64,000 nt of DNA from Agelas oroides (Eukaryota; Porifera; Demospongiae; Agelasida; Agelasidae), in the NCBI GenBank assembly GCA_949130485.1, contig OX422185.1:10204118-10268117 (forward strand). Direction: 5' to 3'. The translations under genes and the position numbers were made by a program. Positions 56,101-63,962 of this stretch are shown piece by piece. The stretch's first letter is position 1. Every line of letters begins with the position of its first letter. Below the pieces are notes generated by a model that was not told the origin of the DNA, ran no database searches, and worked only from the letters and a program-made list of their open reading frames with translations.

Positions 56101-56390
56101 TAATTTACATATCTATTCATACTAAGTACAGATAATCACTTACTGGGTGGTGTTACAGATGAATTAGACACAGGATCTGTGCAGTTAGAACCAGTGAACT
56201 CTGAAGGACACAGGCATAGGATTCCACCTTCAACATTTGTGCATGTAGCTCCATTTAGGCACCTATCGTCACAATTCTGTTGAGCATCATTGACGCAGAA
56301 ATAGCAGAGCAAGACCAGCAATGCCAAGTCTGCTCTCCTACACGACCAAATCTTGTGCGGCATTATTGTATTTAACGTGCATAGCTCCAC
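36808..56390 (-). CDS. Adhesion G protein-coupled receptor, 28 exons, 1,212 aa
   Basis: Exons (high to low): 56390-56144, 54441-54140, 51310-51076, 49809-49709, 48881-48759, 47806-47746, 47258-47160, 46782-46691, 45966-45754, 45277-45188, 44647-44536, 43985-43842, 43547-43484, 43273-43156, 43093-42940, 42898-42769, 42692-42548, 41941-41823, 41401-41290, 41028-40875, 40446-40362, 40090-40024, 39884-39775, 38696-38570, 38224-38183, 38104-37988, 37918-37864, 37028-36808. All junctions are GT/AG with matching phases; the total is 3,639 nt with one terminal stop. Role (family knowledge): a surface receptor whose N-terminal fragment binds matrix or cells; autoproteolysis at the GPS exposes a tethered agonist that activates the 7TM part. 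Domains by residue: signal and EGF-like 1-82, HRM 83-145, SEA/GAIN-like 146-261, Cys module 262-295, TSP3-like 296-356, second HRM 357-415, GAIN/GPS about 420-800, 7TM about 815-1085, tail to 1212. Least certain are exons 3, 13 and 16. The next ATG in frame (56363) gives a better signal peptide and would shorten the protein by 9 residues. Confidence 0.88.
38183..41941 (-). CDS. GPCR exons 18-25: seven-transmembrane domain
   Basis: TM1 IVSYIGCAISIICLVATIIF; TM2 HYFIHLNLAISLCLGYLVFI; TM3 LLHYLFLCVFCWMLCEGIML with extracellular Cys in GACIF; TM4 LFLLLGYG-LPVIPVAIAVGV; ECL2 CWLSTANGVIWAFVAPM running into TM5; TM5/ICL3 VFFLCFALATVYRTTK; TM6 AAIVLLPILGLTWVLGLFAV; TM7 VFAWLFTIFNSLQ-GMFIFMFH. CWLS, LLPILGLTWVLG and FNSLQG are diagnostic of adhesion/secretin-type receptors. 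Confidence 0.95.
38352..38538. mobile_element. mariner-type MITE in a GPCR intron
   Basis: Ends AGTGGAACCTCTCTTAAAGG and the reverse complement of CCATATTAGAGAGGTTCCACT, with TA at both outer borders. An internal direct repeat of ATAAGGACACCT and TTAATCAGGA. CAGTGGAACCTC ends occur in mariner-like MITEs of many invertebrates. Confidence 0.75.
39490..39755. repeat. (CAGA)n and (CATA)n microsatellites in a GPCR intron
   Basis: GACAGACAGACAGACAGACA at 39490-39515, then (CATA)n with variants from 39580 to 39755, close to the GPCR exon 23 donor. Long His/Tyr/Thr or Cys/Met/Tyr frames here are artefacts. Confidence 0.95.
42548..45966 (-). CDS. GPCR exons 9-17: GAIN domain with GPS autoproteolysis site
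   Basis: Exons 9-11 are helical (MDRNLRTRLQDSQAV, NMVLLGVVDLLEESL, IIEDLLWDCVNIFSNVLDG), the GAIN A subdomain. Exons 12-15 are strand-rich, the GAIN B subdomain (SVVISTEVRTRQEP, VTLSFTFAA). Exon 16 ends with YRCAYWNFSD and exon 17 contains GSWAFDGVE and NCTSTHLTSFAVLVD. The GPS pattern C-x-x-W, W, C-x-C-x-H-L-T|S is complete apart from the second Cys of C-x-C being Ser; cleavage is expected between Thr795 and Ser796. The peptide after the cut (SFAVLVDVSG) is the tethered agonist. The intron between exons 15 and 16 would be only 41 bp (42899-42939). Confidence 0.9.
44815..44922. repeat. 36-bp tandem repeat, three copies, GPCR intron
   Basis: Three units beginning GCTATGTGGGGCTAACTGAA, nearly identical, in the intron between exons 10 and 11. 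Confidence 0.9.
46163..46250. repeat. 51-bp tandem duplication, GPCR intron
   Basis: GTTTTATTATTGCTGCGCAC at 46163 and again at 46214. Confidence 0.85.
46691..47258 (-). CDS. GPCR exons 7-8: second HRM domain
   Basis: Exon 7 (47258-47160) has CRSAKGQFGIVWASTEFGQT and LCPTGE; exon 8 (46782-46691) has GFATRHCSPRGWLLPSALEC. This is the usual HRM that sits just before the GAIN domain (C, W-x-x-T-x-x-G, C-P-x-G, A-x-R-x-C, G-x-W, C). Phase 1 joins. Confidence 0.9.
47500..47662. repeat. (TTCCCCC)n minisatellite, GPCR intron
   Basis: About twenty 7-base units, very regular from 47518 to 47640. Because the gene is on the minus strand, the transcript carries (GGGGGAA)n, a strong G-quadruplex candidate, between exons 6 and 7. 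Pro/Ser/Phe-rich plus-strand frames are artefacts. Confidence 0.95.
47746..48881 (-). CDS. GPCR exons 5-6: thrombospondin type-3-like repeats
   Basis: Exon 5 (48881-48759) contains CTLDRDGDGFPDVALDTC, the D-x-D-x-D-G-x-x-D calcium-binding TSP3 signature. Exon 6 (47806-47746) continues DTCRDVYNPLQNPGACQNGE, the C-x-x-x-x-N-P-x-Q half of a TSP3 unit with degenerate Asp positions. Knowledge: TSP3 repeats bind calcium in thrombospondins and matrilin-like matrix proteins. Confidence 0.85.
48042..48088. repeat. Near-perfect 22-bp-arm palindrome, GPCR intron
   Basis: CCCTGGCTCCACCATCAAGTGC followed directly by GCACTTGATGGTGGAGCCAAGGG, with essentially no loop. It lies about 90 bases from a GGCCAGAGGAAGC repeat copy (47957). 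Confidence 0.85.
49709..49809 (-). CDS. GPCR exon 4: small Cys-rich (EGF-like) module
   Basis: Reads SCPCSATGDLFAEMC, then GPCVCRDSTDCM: six Cys in about 33 residues, EGF- or laminin-EGF-like. Phase 1 in, phase 0 out. Confidence 0.75.
49872..50190. mobile_element. MITE in a GPCR intron
   Basis: Ends ATAGTCTCGAACCCAGACACC and, inverted, GGTCTGGGTTTGAGACTAT; CCTCCAAAGAGGAA and TTCCTCTTTGGAG continue the TIR. 319 bp; GCTAT borders both sides and may be the target duplication. Confidence 0.8.
51076..51310 (-). CDS. GPCR exon 3: SEA-like or GAIN-A-like segment
   Basis: 78 codons, phase 0 in and phase 1 out. TVSLTFRLSFNITNL followed by a helix (GQAIIRDSLLTWLNESS) resembles the strand-helix start of a SEA domain; several N-glycosylation sites. 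The family call is tentative. Confidence 0.65.
52731..52806 (-). repeat. tRNA-derived SINE in a GPCR intron
   Basis: Minus strand: GGCCGAGCACCTTAGAG (A-box region) and TTGGGTTCGAATTTTGG (B box), with GACTAGTATTCAGACGG in between, as in a tRNA-Leu/Ser-like head. Not a functional tRNA. Confidence 0.7.
54140..54441 (-). CDS. GPCR exon 2: first HRM domain
   Basis: Reads CATNIAANIIWNATQVGSTI, then a loop to RRTCNAGGVWGDPDFSEC, the HRM pattern (C, W, R-x-C, G-x-W-x-x-P-D-x-S-x-C). It is followed by a hydrophobic/helical segment (FLLVWLVVQSD) like the start of a GAIN A subdomain. Phase 1 in, phase 0 out. Confidence 0.85.
55440..55610 (+). repeat. Pair of opposed tRNA-SINE heads in GPCR intron 1
   Basis: Plus strand: TGGCTCAGTGGCAGAGCACT with GGGTTTGACTCCTGGCA (55532-55595). 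Just upstream, an inverted partial copy (GCCGGGAGTCAAACACAGGAC at 55456) faces it. TAGC-type A box and B box are clear. Confidence 0.75.
56144..56390 (-). CDS. GPCR exon 1: signal peptide and EGF-like domain
   Basis: From the second ATG (56363) the chain reads MPHKIWSCRRADLALLVLLC, a positive n-region and hydrophobic core, with likely cleavage after CVNDA. An EGF-like domain follows: CDDRCLNGATC, then CLCPSEFTGSNC, with six Cys in EGF spacing (C-x3-C-x5-C-x8-C-x-C-x8-C). It ends with a Ser/Thr/Pro linker (NSSVTPP) and a GTAAGT donor in phase 1. Confidence 0.85.
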
Positions 56391-56429
56391 CCATTAATCG
56401 CTGACATTGCCGCCTACACAAATTTTTGA

Positions 56430-56690
56430 GACTGAGCTGTAACGAAGAATCCGTAGCGCAGTCGATCTGAGGCACACGAGGGGGCGCTGTCAATCATCGG
56501 CGCCGATACTGTTGTCGGTCGCGACTGGGCACTAAAAATGCGAGCCTCAACATCGATTGTAACTATTTGTATGAAGAGTAGAATGACGCAGCGGTGTACA
56601 CCCCTAAAGCCCCCTAATTCCTTCTGCGCGTAGAAACGAATGGTGCCCATGCTGTCCCGGGCATTGTCTGTGACGTCGCTACGCTACTAC
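56430..56690. mobile_element. Diverged hAT-like MITE upstream of the GPCR start
   Basis: Shares internal blocks with the element at 18430-18858: ATCGGCGCCGATA against GTCGGCGCTGATA, GTCG-TCGCGA, GGGCACTAAA against GGGCGCTAAA, and GTCGCTACGCTACT at the right end. It begins about 40 bases upstream of the first GPCR ATG, so the promoter or 5' UTR must lie in or beyond it. Confidence 0.6.
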
Positions 56691-56699
56691 AAAGATTGC

Positions 56700-58280
56700 A
56701 GTATATATCAAGGTGAAAGAAGAACAAATGAGCAAGATATCTGCTGGCAGGTCAACCTTCTGGATTTTATCACTGGACATAAGAATTGCATGATTTGATC
56801 AACATTCTGAGAGCTCAGGAATTGCTCGTTTGGAATAATTCAAAGCAAAAACAACCTCTAGAACTTGGTTTGTATGAAGATCCAAAATTTCAAGTTAGAG
56901 ATGCTAAGGAAATGATGGTTTTTATTGTGCTTGCGGCGTCGCATACTGGGACGTTCTCCGTGGAGACTTTGGGCATTATATAAAGGTAAATCTCTGTGTT
57001 CTTGCAGCCCTGCGTGGTGTAGCTCAAAATGTTATATCACGCATGATTTTTGAGCCATGCTAATTTGTAAAACTTCGCCGCAAATGCCAACGAGTGTTTA
57101 CTGCAGGTTTCAACGGGTACTATAGTATTGCGAACGAGCTCTACAAATTTACCATGCACTTACAATCTTGTGGTTAAATTTGCTTCTTCCGTACCTGCGT
57201 GTAGTATCCGATTTGTAGCCCGGGCTTGATTGTCTCACCTCTAGCGCTCACTTTGACGGGTTGACCCGCCACCTTTGGGATATTTCTCCGTTGTCAACGT
57301 GATATGCGCCCCTCCTCTCAAATTGGGGGCTCGGGGTTCCCATGCACATCTCCAGATTATAGGAACCTAATACGCAAGCGCGATATTGGGCTGTCAAACC
57401 AACATGTCCAGTGTGCCTAACAGTAAAATACTAGTATCACCAAAAAATACACAATATTTACTTACATATTTATGCAATTAAAAATAAAATAAAAACACAA
57501 TATTTAGTTATATATTTATGCAAGTAAAAAAAATAAATAAATTTTAAAAAAATACACAATTACAGTAGCTACAATAATTACCATGCTAAAAGTTTCCTGC
57601 ATTACGTACCATACTTAATTTCTGCTGGTGCCTGCGTAAATACTACGCCCTTGCAATGAAACCGCTCCACGCATTTCTAACATTTACGCACAATCAGTGG
57701 CAGATTCAGACAGGTTCCCATATGTTGCTGTGAAACTCCCTTTATCAGTGCAGGCGCAGATTTTGTTGTCAGGTAATATTAATTATACTATACTACACTA
57801 TACTATAATTATATTTTTCCACTTGGGGTGTAATGAGGGGGGGGGGGGGGGGGCAAAAAAGTGGGGTGGCCACTCTGGTGCTGGCCCTGTCAGGAGTATT
57901 GAGTAAAAAGCTTGATGTGCTATACCTAGCTAGTACATATTCCAACCTTTCTATAAATGAAACTAAATGGGCAGAAGTTGTTCATGATCATGATTCTTGT
58001 CATCACTTCTTCCTGTGCAGGAGTTGCTACACCTTCCAATATTCCCCTGTATCACACTCTCAAACTTATTCAGTATCAAGAATGATTGTAGGCAAAGACA
58101 TCTGGAGCCATTGTACAGAACTAAAACAGCTAAATTTGACACCCACTCACTAGCTCAATCAAGTGTGTTGAGAGAGATCCATTACACAAGAAAACAGTTG
58201 CAGTAACAAATTCACACGATTGGTAACACAAAACAAAATTAATGCATGGCAAACTTTCATACAATCTGCTTGCCACTTGC
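56700..58280. other. Intergenic, repeats only
   Basis: A partly CpG-containing region at 57000-57420 has no recognised exon. 57440-57560 is AT-rich with a duplicated ACATATTTATGCAA-type block. 57839-57856 is a G run. Confidence 0.45.
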
Positions 58281-58284
58281 CTGG

Positions 58285-58735
58285 AGACCGGTACAGGTAC
58301 TTTAAGTGTTTGTATTTGTATTTACGACAATATAAGGCACAGCCTAACAAAAAGGGTATCATTTTGTAGCTCTTTTAAAGCTCTATCTACTGATACTAGT
58401 TTCATTAAAATTTGCTATCAGAAGTTATCGACCCTATAGAATTTAATTTCCACTACCGGCTCTCTAGCCACTTCTTTTAACAAAACTAGTATCAGTAGAT
58501 AGAGCTTTAAAAAAGCTACAAAATGACACCCTTTTTTCCAGCAAGCTGTTTAGTACAGGTGCCATACCTAGTAAAATTCACTTCGCATAATCTTAAAGTA
58601 CCGGTACTTTAAGCATTTGTATTTGTATTTACATATAGCACAGCCTTATGAAAAGGGTATCATTTGTTTGCTATCAGAAGTTATCTACCCTAGAATTTAA
58701 TTTCCACTACCGGCTCTCTAGCCACTGTGTACATC
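58285..58735. repeat. Direct and inverted local duplications
   Basis: AGAATTTAATTTCCACTACCG and CGGCTCTCTAGCCAC occur near 58437 and again near 58694. GCACAGCCT-AAAAGGGTATCATTT occurs at 58336 and 58630. An inverted copy of the TAGTATCAGTAGATAGAGCT block lies at 58487-58540. Confidence 0.75.
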
Positions 58736-58799
58736 ATACTGCACACTGCGCAGAAAAGATAGTCTTTGCATGCTGGTGCACAGGTTCTGCATCAGCAAA

Positions 58800-59090
58800 A
58801 AGGGAAGGTGGGTGGGATCACACGCAGGGTGCTGTGTACGTGGAAGCTGCTAGGCTTGGCTGTCACCTGCAGGCTTCTGTGTGCATGGCAGCTGTTAGGC
58901 TTGGCTGTAAAAGAGTGATGGTTGGCACTGAGTGGGTCAATTCTGCAGGGTGCTGTGTACATGGCAGCTGCTTGGCTGTCACCCGCATGCAGGGTGCTGC
59001 ATACATGGCAGCTGCTACGCTTGGCTGTAAAAGAGCGATGGTTGGCACCGAGTGGGCCAATTCCCACCCTGGCTGCATGAACCGGCATAG
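58800..59090. repeat. Imperfect minisatellite
   Basis: Irregular units built on CAGGGTGCTGTGTACATGGC, AGCTGCTAGGCTTGGCTGT and AAAGAGTGATGGTTGGCAC, repeated two to four times. Frames through it are artefacts. Confidence 0.8.
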
Positions 59091-59292
59091 AAAACGCTTA
59101 TCTCACATTTATGGGGGGTTCATTTCTGGCAGGGAAGGCTGCTTGTAGCTAATCTGAGTGGGTATTTGCCAACTGAGAATGCTGACTATTGCATGCTCAT
59201 AAATTAGTGGGTGTGATTAAGGTCACTAGTCTGTCTACTGAGGCTGAAAGTGCACTTGGGTTCAGTCTTCGAGTCAGAGCTCAGACAGAGAT

Positions 59293-59560
59293 CAGGCCCA
59301 TAGCCAGGATTTTCAGAATGGGGGTTACATGCATGAATGTATATACATGCAAACCTAGGGGGGCCTGGGGACATGCTCTCCCAGGAAATTTGGAAATTTT
59401 GCTCTGAGATTACTTCTGAGGCATTTGGGACAGAAGCAGAGCCATAGTAGCTACATGGCCCGCAGAGTACTGCATCCAATTTTTGGATGCAACATGCTAA
59501 TAGTATTATGCATTTGCTAAGTCAGCTGACATCGAATTTCCATGAGAGAAGGTATACTAC
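59293..59560. mobile_element. MITE copy (CAGGCCC(G/A)TAGCCAGG family)
   Basis: Starts CAGGCCCATAGCCAGGATTT and shares GGGACAGAAGCAGAGCC, TAGTAGCTACATGG and GCATTTGCTAAGTCAGCTGA with the 20850-21204 element; the 3' end is lost or diverged. Confidence 0.75.
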
Positions 59561-59699
59561 GGTTGACAGAACAGCAGGTGGGGTGAAAGATGGTGAAATA
59601 GTACACAGAGAATACTATACAATAGATCAGAAGAGCATGCATTTGCTAAAAGTAGTCTCAAGTAAAATAAATGTTTAGGGGATTAAATTAACTTAATTA

Positions 59700-61009
59700 A
59701 TTGCAAAATTGGCCCACTCAAGGTTAGAGCACAAAGTTACAAAATTAAACATTATCATGTTTTCCAATATGTCACTGAGTTACTGCAAGACTAATGTTGA
59801 AATTCTGAAACTGGCAAACTAAAAGCCACCTCATGTAGACTGCAAGAGTAGCAAAGATTATGTACCAGCACAATAGGTCTACGTTTGTTCATGAGTCATC
59901 AGTCTTCAGTCATCTTTGTGCTGGTCTTGACAGCTATTGAGAGAACAAAATGTCAGAGTAAAGTCATACTATGACAGGACATCGGTATTGTGGAATGAAT
60001 GTTGAACGTTTTCTTAATTGGGTCAAACCTGAGCAAGCTCCACATTAACGCGACAGCATTGCCCACATGTGTGTTTATGCTTGCTTGCAGCAACTTACTG
60101 TAAATTTAAAAGAGCACATTTAAATGTTTCACAAAGGTTCAATGTCCACTTGCACTTCAGGGCAACAGTGAAACCTTGCGAAGGGCTACTGCCAGGGTGC
60201 AGCGTTGGTGCAAAAGAAGCCTGGAACAAAGACGACTCAAGTTGAAGTACACATGACAATGTTTGTCTGGTTTATTGTAAGCTATTTTAACCATAGACTA
60301 TGAAAGACAAACTTGTCACAGACGGTATGTATTGTGGCTGAGGTTGCTTCAGGTATGTGCCATGCACAAACCACAGAGATTTACTCATGATTTGGATGTG
60401 AAGCTTAGCCCATGCATGTGTGACCATAATAGCTGCCCTGACAGCAGTCACAAACCCTGCTGTTATTCACTGTTCATATACCATGACATGAAACAAATGC
60501 ATGCACCACGATGATGAAGCATCTCCCTAGTACTACATTAAAACTTAGTTCATAAAAAAAACTATGGAGGCCATATTCATGCAAATTTCTCAAATGCCAT
60601 GCATAGGTTGCTGTGTAAATACAAAAATGTTAGTACTATACTGTATCTTAGCTTCTCTACTAAAACTCTGTATCCACCCATTGCTTCCAAGGCTTCTTTC
60701 ACTTTTCCCATGAACGTTCTGGTGCATTTCAGTAGTGCTCAGTGTGGCTTCAGGAATTTCCAGTTGGTACCATTTTGCAGCTGCCACCTCACTCAACTTG
60801 TTGTGAATCTCACTTGTATCTGGCTAACCCAGCAAAAAGGAGATGAACATGACAGAAACAATGTAGATGCACTGGTAATGTTAAAAGAGCTAAGCTTGAT
60901 TGTCTCTTTGCAACTATGATAGCGTAAATCATCAATTCTTGACCTGTACGAAAGTCAACCACTAATACTATCAGTTCTTGACTGCTCTACGTCTAGTCGA
61001 CCGGAATTA
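59700..61009. other. Intergenic, nothing recognised
   Basis: No coding or structural signature found. Confidence 0.4.
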
Positions 61010-61260
61010 GTTTTACGGAGATAAATGGAAGTTTGGAACTTTCAACCTCGAGGCAGCTGCTCACCTGCCGTTTGTCCGTGACTTCTGCAAGTTCTGTTTC
61101 GAAGACAGACAATAACTGTGAGTATAGGTGCAGACTATTACCATAAGAGCCGAACTACTTTGTAAGCTGGCCAAAGGGTGAGGTGCCACGGATGGAAAGG
61201 CTGACTTGCTAGAATATCTGTAATAACCACGTACCCTCATCTTATCTTACTCTGTAGGAT
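61010..61260 (+). promoter_or_regulatory. Possible 5' non-coding exon and intron of the pogo-like gene
   Basis: A CpG-containing block (61010-61117) ends at a donor-like ACT|GTGAGTAT, and CTTACTCTGTAG precedes the ATG at 61261. Inference: a spliced leader exon. Confidence 0.35.
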
Positions 61261-61534
61261 ATGGGGAAGCCCAATCGCTTGAGATCTAACCCCAAGTTTC
61301 CCACAAGGTGTCAGCATCCAAATCGACTGACCAAGCTGCGCCAGTGGAGTAATGAGTGAATGCTGGGGGCATTGCAGGCTGTGCAGGAAGGAACTGTGTC
61401 CATTAATCGTGCTGCTACCGAATATGGTATTCCCAAGACCACATTAAAGGACCGGGTAGTAGGCTCAAATCCAGGACATAAACCTTACCTGTCTGCAGAG
61501 GAAGAACAAGAACTGGCTGAATGTTTGATAACTC

Positions 61535-62618
61535 AGTGCAGTTAAGGCTGGCTCAACTTTTTTTTCTAGTTCAAAACGTGTGCATGCATGGAGTTTTGAA
61601 ATCGTTCTGGTTGCTAACAGCTACACTCTTGGGTCTAGCAAAGGTAATATTTGTGTCCTACATACCCCAAAGAGTAACCACAAACACTCCGTTTCCATGG
61701 CAACGACCCCGCCCATTGTAAACAAAACAATAATTATTGCACACCGTTTGCAGCTATTTCTCAAAATGCGGATGGTAAGCACCAGGTAAATTGCAGCAAT
61801 TTTGCCACCGTTGGAAAGCTTACCATCTGAACAACACGAATGTGCCTGGAAACTTGGTACAGCACCCTTCATAAAGTAAATAAAAGCTGAAAAGTGGCGA
61901 TTTTTGGGCTAAAACGGACAAACACTTGCGCATTACCACTTACCTTGGCTTGTACGATTTATCTGTGCGCTGTTTCCAACCGGATTCTAGTACAACAACT
62001 ACTGCAGAGAAATTGTTGAAAATTTCAGCTCAAAATAGCTTCATTCTACCTTCCGCAAAATGGCACAAAGTTACACTGTTCACTACCAGCCGGCTCAGTG
62101 CGGCTCGCATATGAATCTAATTATGCCTAAAGCTGCCCGAGTACGTCAACAGTGAATTATTAGCGAGCCCTCAGGTCCACTTCAGGAAATTCAGTGTTGG
62201 ATCAAGCCGAGAGAGAGGGTAAAAGGTCAGCTCGTCGATCTTCAGGCTGTCAGACTTGTTACAGATAGTAATTGGACTCTGTACCATCGCTAGCATAGAG
62301 ATAGTAGCACTAAAAAAATAGCTACCGCCACGTGCTTGTCATCCTTTCCACTGTACTCTATGCATTTAGATTTACACACGAGACACTCGCTGAGGCTAGC
62401 TATGACGACGCCACAGCTCGTACTGGTGTAAGTTACATAGCCTACTTCACACGACCTACGTGGCAAACACGGAACCACACTTAAGGCTCTACACTAATTG
62501 CAAATGTAATCGAATTAAGCGGTCAGGTAATTAGATAAACCCAGAGGCGCGCGTAGAGGCGTGCGCACACTTGTACAGATTCGCCAAAAAAAAACTGAGC
62601 CAGCCTTACTGCACTGAG
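61535..62618. mobile_element. TIR element inserted in the pogo-like ORF
   Basis: Left end CTCAGTGCAGTTAAGGCTGG and right end, inverted, CTCAGTGCAGTAAGGCTGGC, each followed by a T/A run. About 1.1 kb; no transposase recognised. It splits the pogo-like frame between LIT and ARIGYGK. The target duplication could not be resolved. Confidence 0.75.
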
Positions 62619-62720
62619 AACCAGTGCCAGAATAGGATATGGCAAAACTCGAGTGCAGGTTTTGGAAATAGTTGAGGAAGTGGCTACCGTATTTTTTCAA
62701 ATAAAACGCATGATCCAATC

Positions 62721-63330
62721 TAGCCTCGTTCCCGGCGCGCGAAAAACGGAGAAGCGCCTGGTACACACTGTTTGCGCATGCGTTTAATCTCCCCAAGATG
62801 TGGGGACTCCGGACTATTTTCTGATTCTTCCGTGACATGTGACGTCATGTAGAGTTCGGACTCGATATAGTAAACTTGTCAGGATAATATAATGGCGTGT
62901 AATGAAAGTTCGGATTTTCAGCAAGCGATTTCTCAAGCCCTTCAGCGACTTGCGACTCCAAGTATGGTTCTCTAAACTTTCAACTCTCCGCTTGCACTTC
63001 GAACACATGAGATTCGGTAAGCCGTCGTCATCGTTCAACGTTATATCCAACAGAGCGCTTATCCTTGATGCTAGTCTTTCCTGGCTAGCTTTTTTACCAA
63101 ACAATGCTACTCTATGGTAGCTGTAAGCTACAGAGGATCCGCAAAAGAGGCACACCGATGCCATTTTCGCTAACTGGGCCACGTCGGGATGTTTACTACT
63201 TAAATTTTTTGTCAGAGCACACGCCCCTAAACAGAGTAAACGTCATAAACGTGAGCAACGCCATTTTTAATTAATCGGAAGCGCATCAGTGTGTACCAGG
63301 CGCTCTTCCTCCGCGCTGGGCACCTGGCTA
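62721..63330. mobile_element. TAGCCTCG-family element with 9-bp duplication carrying a ZAD-like ORF
   Basis: Seen: starts TAGCCTCGTTCCCGGCGCGC and ends, inverted, TAGCCAGGTGCCCAGCGCGG; the AGCGCCTGGTACACACTG block is in both termini. Flanked by GATCCAATC on each side (62712-62720 and 63331-63339), a perfect 9-bp duplication. It is inserted in another repeat whose start TACCGTATTTTTTC lies at 62683. The interior carries a coding-looking zinc-binding ORF on the minus strand. Confidence 0.85.
62840..63182 (-). CDS. ZAD-like zinc-binding domain fragment inside a MITE
   Basis: Seen: ATG at 63182 or 63164; MASVCLFCGSSVAY, then HRVALFGKKASQERLASRI, LLDITLNDDDGLPNLMCSKC and KRRVESLE. Two C-x-x-C pairs about 50 residues apart fit a ZAD-type (zinc-finger associated) domain. 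After SLE the better reading switches frame (YLESQVAEGLEKSLAENP), so there is either a frameshift or a small intron. Knowledge: ZAD domains mediate dimerisation of C2H2 zinc-finger proteins. Inference: a captured first exon of a host gene. No zinc-finger array follows. Confidence 0.55.
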
Positions 63331-63499
63331 GATCCAATCTAGCGCAAGAAATTCAATTCTGGGAATTTATGGGTGGATCCAACTTAGCGCAAGCCGCCAC
63401 TAATTAATTTTGGGCTGATCCAATTTACCGCAATACCAGGAATGAAGCCTCTCAGTTGTCACTCCTTTGTGACAACAAAGGGCGGTCAAGAACAATTTC

Positions 63500-63636
63500 C
63501 AGGAACAAGAGCTACCGTATTTCTTCGATCAGACGACGCGGCTACTCGTTGTACGTTTCTGTGTGGCTACTATTCGAGGGCGGCGTTTATTTCATTGGAA
63601 AGCCCGCAGACATCAATGACGGCTGGATAGGGTAAC
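63500..63636. repeat. Second repeat start in the nested block
   Basis: TACCGTATTTCTTCGATCAG at 63514 resembles TACCGTATTTTTTCAAATAA at 62683, both typical MITE-like starts, so at least two related elements are nested between pogo blocks B and C. Confidence 0.5.
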
Positions 63637-63924
63637 GTACGAGCGATACAGCGACGACTGTTAGATGCTGGCAGTAGTACACGCGGTACTAAGAAAGGGA
63701 TAAAAATGAAGAAACACATCACTGACGGTTGGTTCAGGAGGTTCAAGGCAAAGGTACCTCAGATAACACTTCGTAGAGGTGATCCGTATGCCAATGTTCA
63801 TGCCAATTGTTCAAACAGGGAGACTTACCGGAACTACTTTGAACTATTGAAGAAGGTACTGGATAAGCATGACCTGACAGATAAACCTGGACAAATCTAT
63901 AATTGTGACGAGACAGGCATGCCA

Positions 63925-63927
<3 letters not shown>

Positions 63928-63961
<34 letters not shown>

Positions 63962-63962
63962 T
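63928..63962. repeat. (ATT)n microsatellite at the break in the pogo-like ORF
   Basis: About eleven ATT units directly after the codons for GMP. It reads as a Tyr run in frame and ends the transposase. Confidence 0.95.

Larger units (their letters stand above)
61261..63928 (+). pseudogene. pogo/Tigger-like transposase gene broken by nested insertions
   Basis: Seen: block A (61261-61534) starts MGKPNRLRSN, has an in-frame TGA at 61357-61359, and carries a psq/CENP-B-type HTH (INRAATEYGIPKTTLKDRV). It stops at AEEEQELAECLIT, where a TIR element is inserted. Block B (about 62625-62684) resumes with ARIGYGKTRVQVLEIVEEVA. A second insertion complex follows. Block C (about 63640-63928) resumes with RRLLDAGSSTRGTKKG, then the CENP-B-like domain (ITDGWFRRFKAKVPQITLRR), a linker, and the catalytic start QIYNCDETGMP. 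Right after GMP the frame runs into an ATT microsatellite and ends. So the first Asp of the DDE domain is present and the rest is lost. Family: pogo/Tigger branch of Tc1/mariner. Confidence 0.85.

Noticed and set aside
60599..60919. 106-codon plus-strand ORF
   Set aside because: No domain; composition resembles surrounding non-coding DNA.
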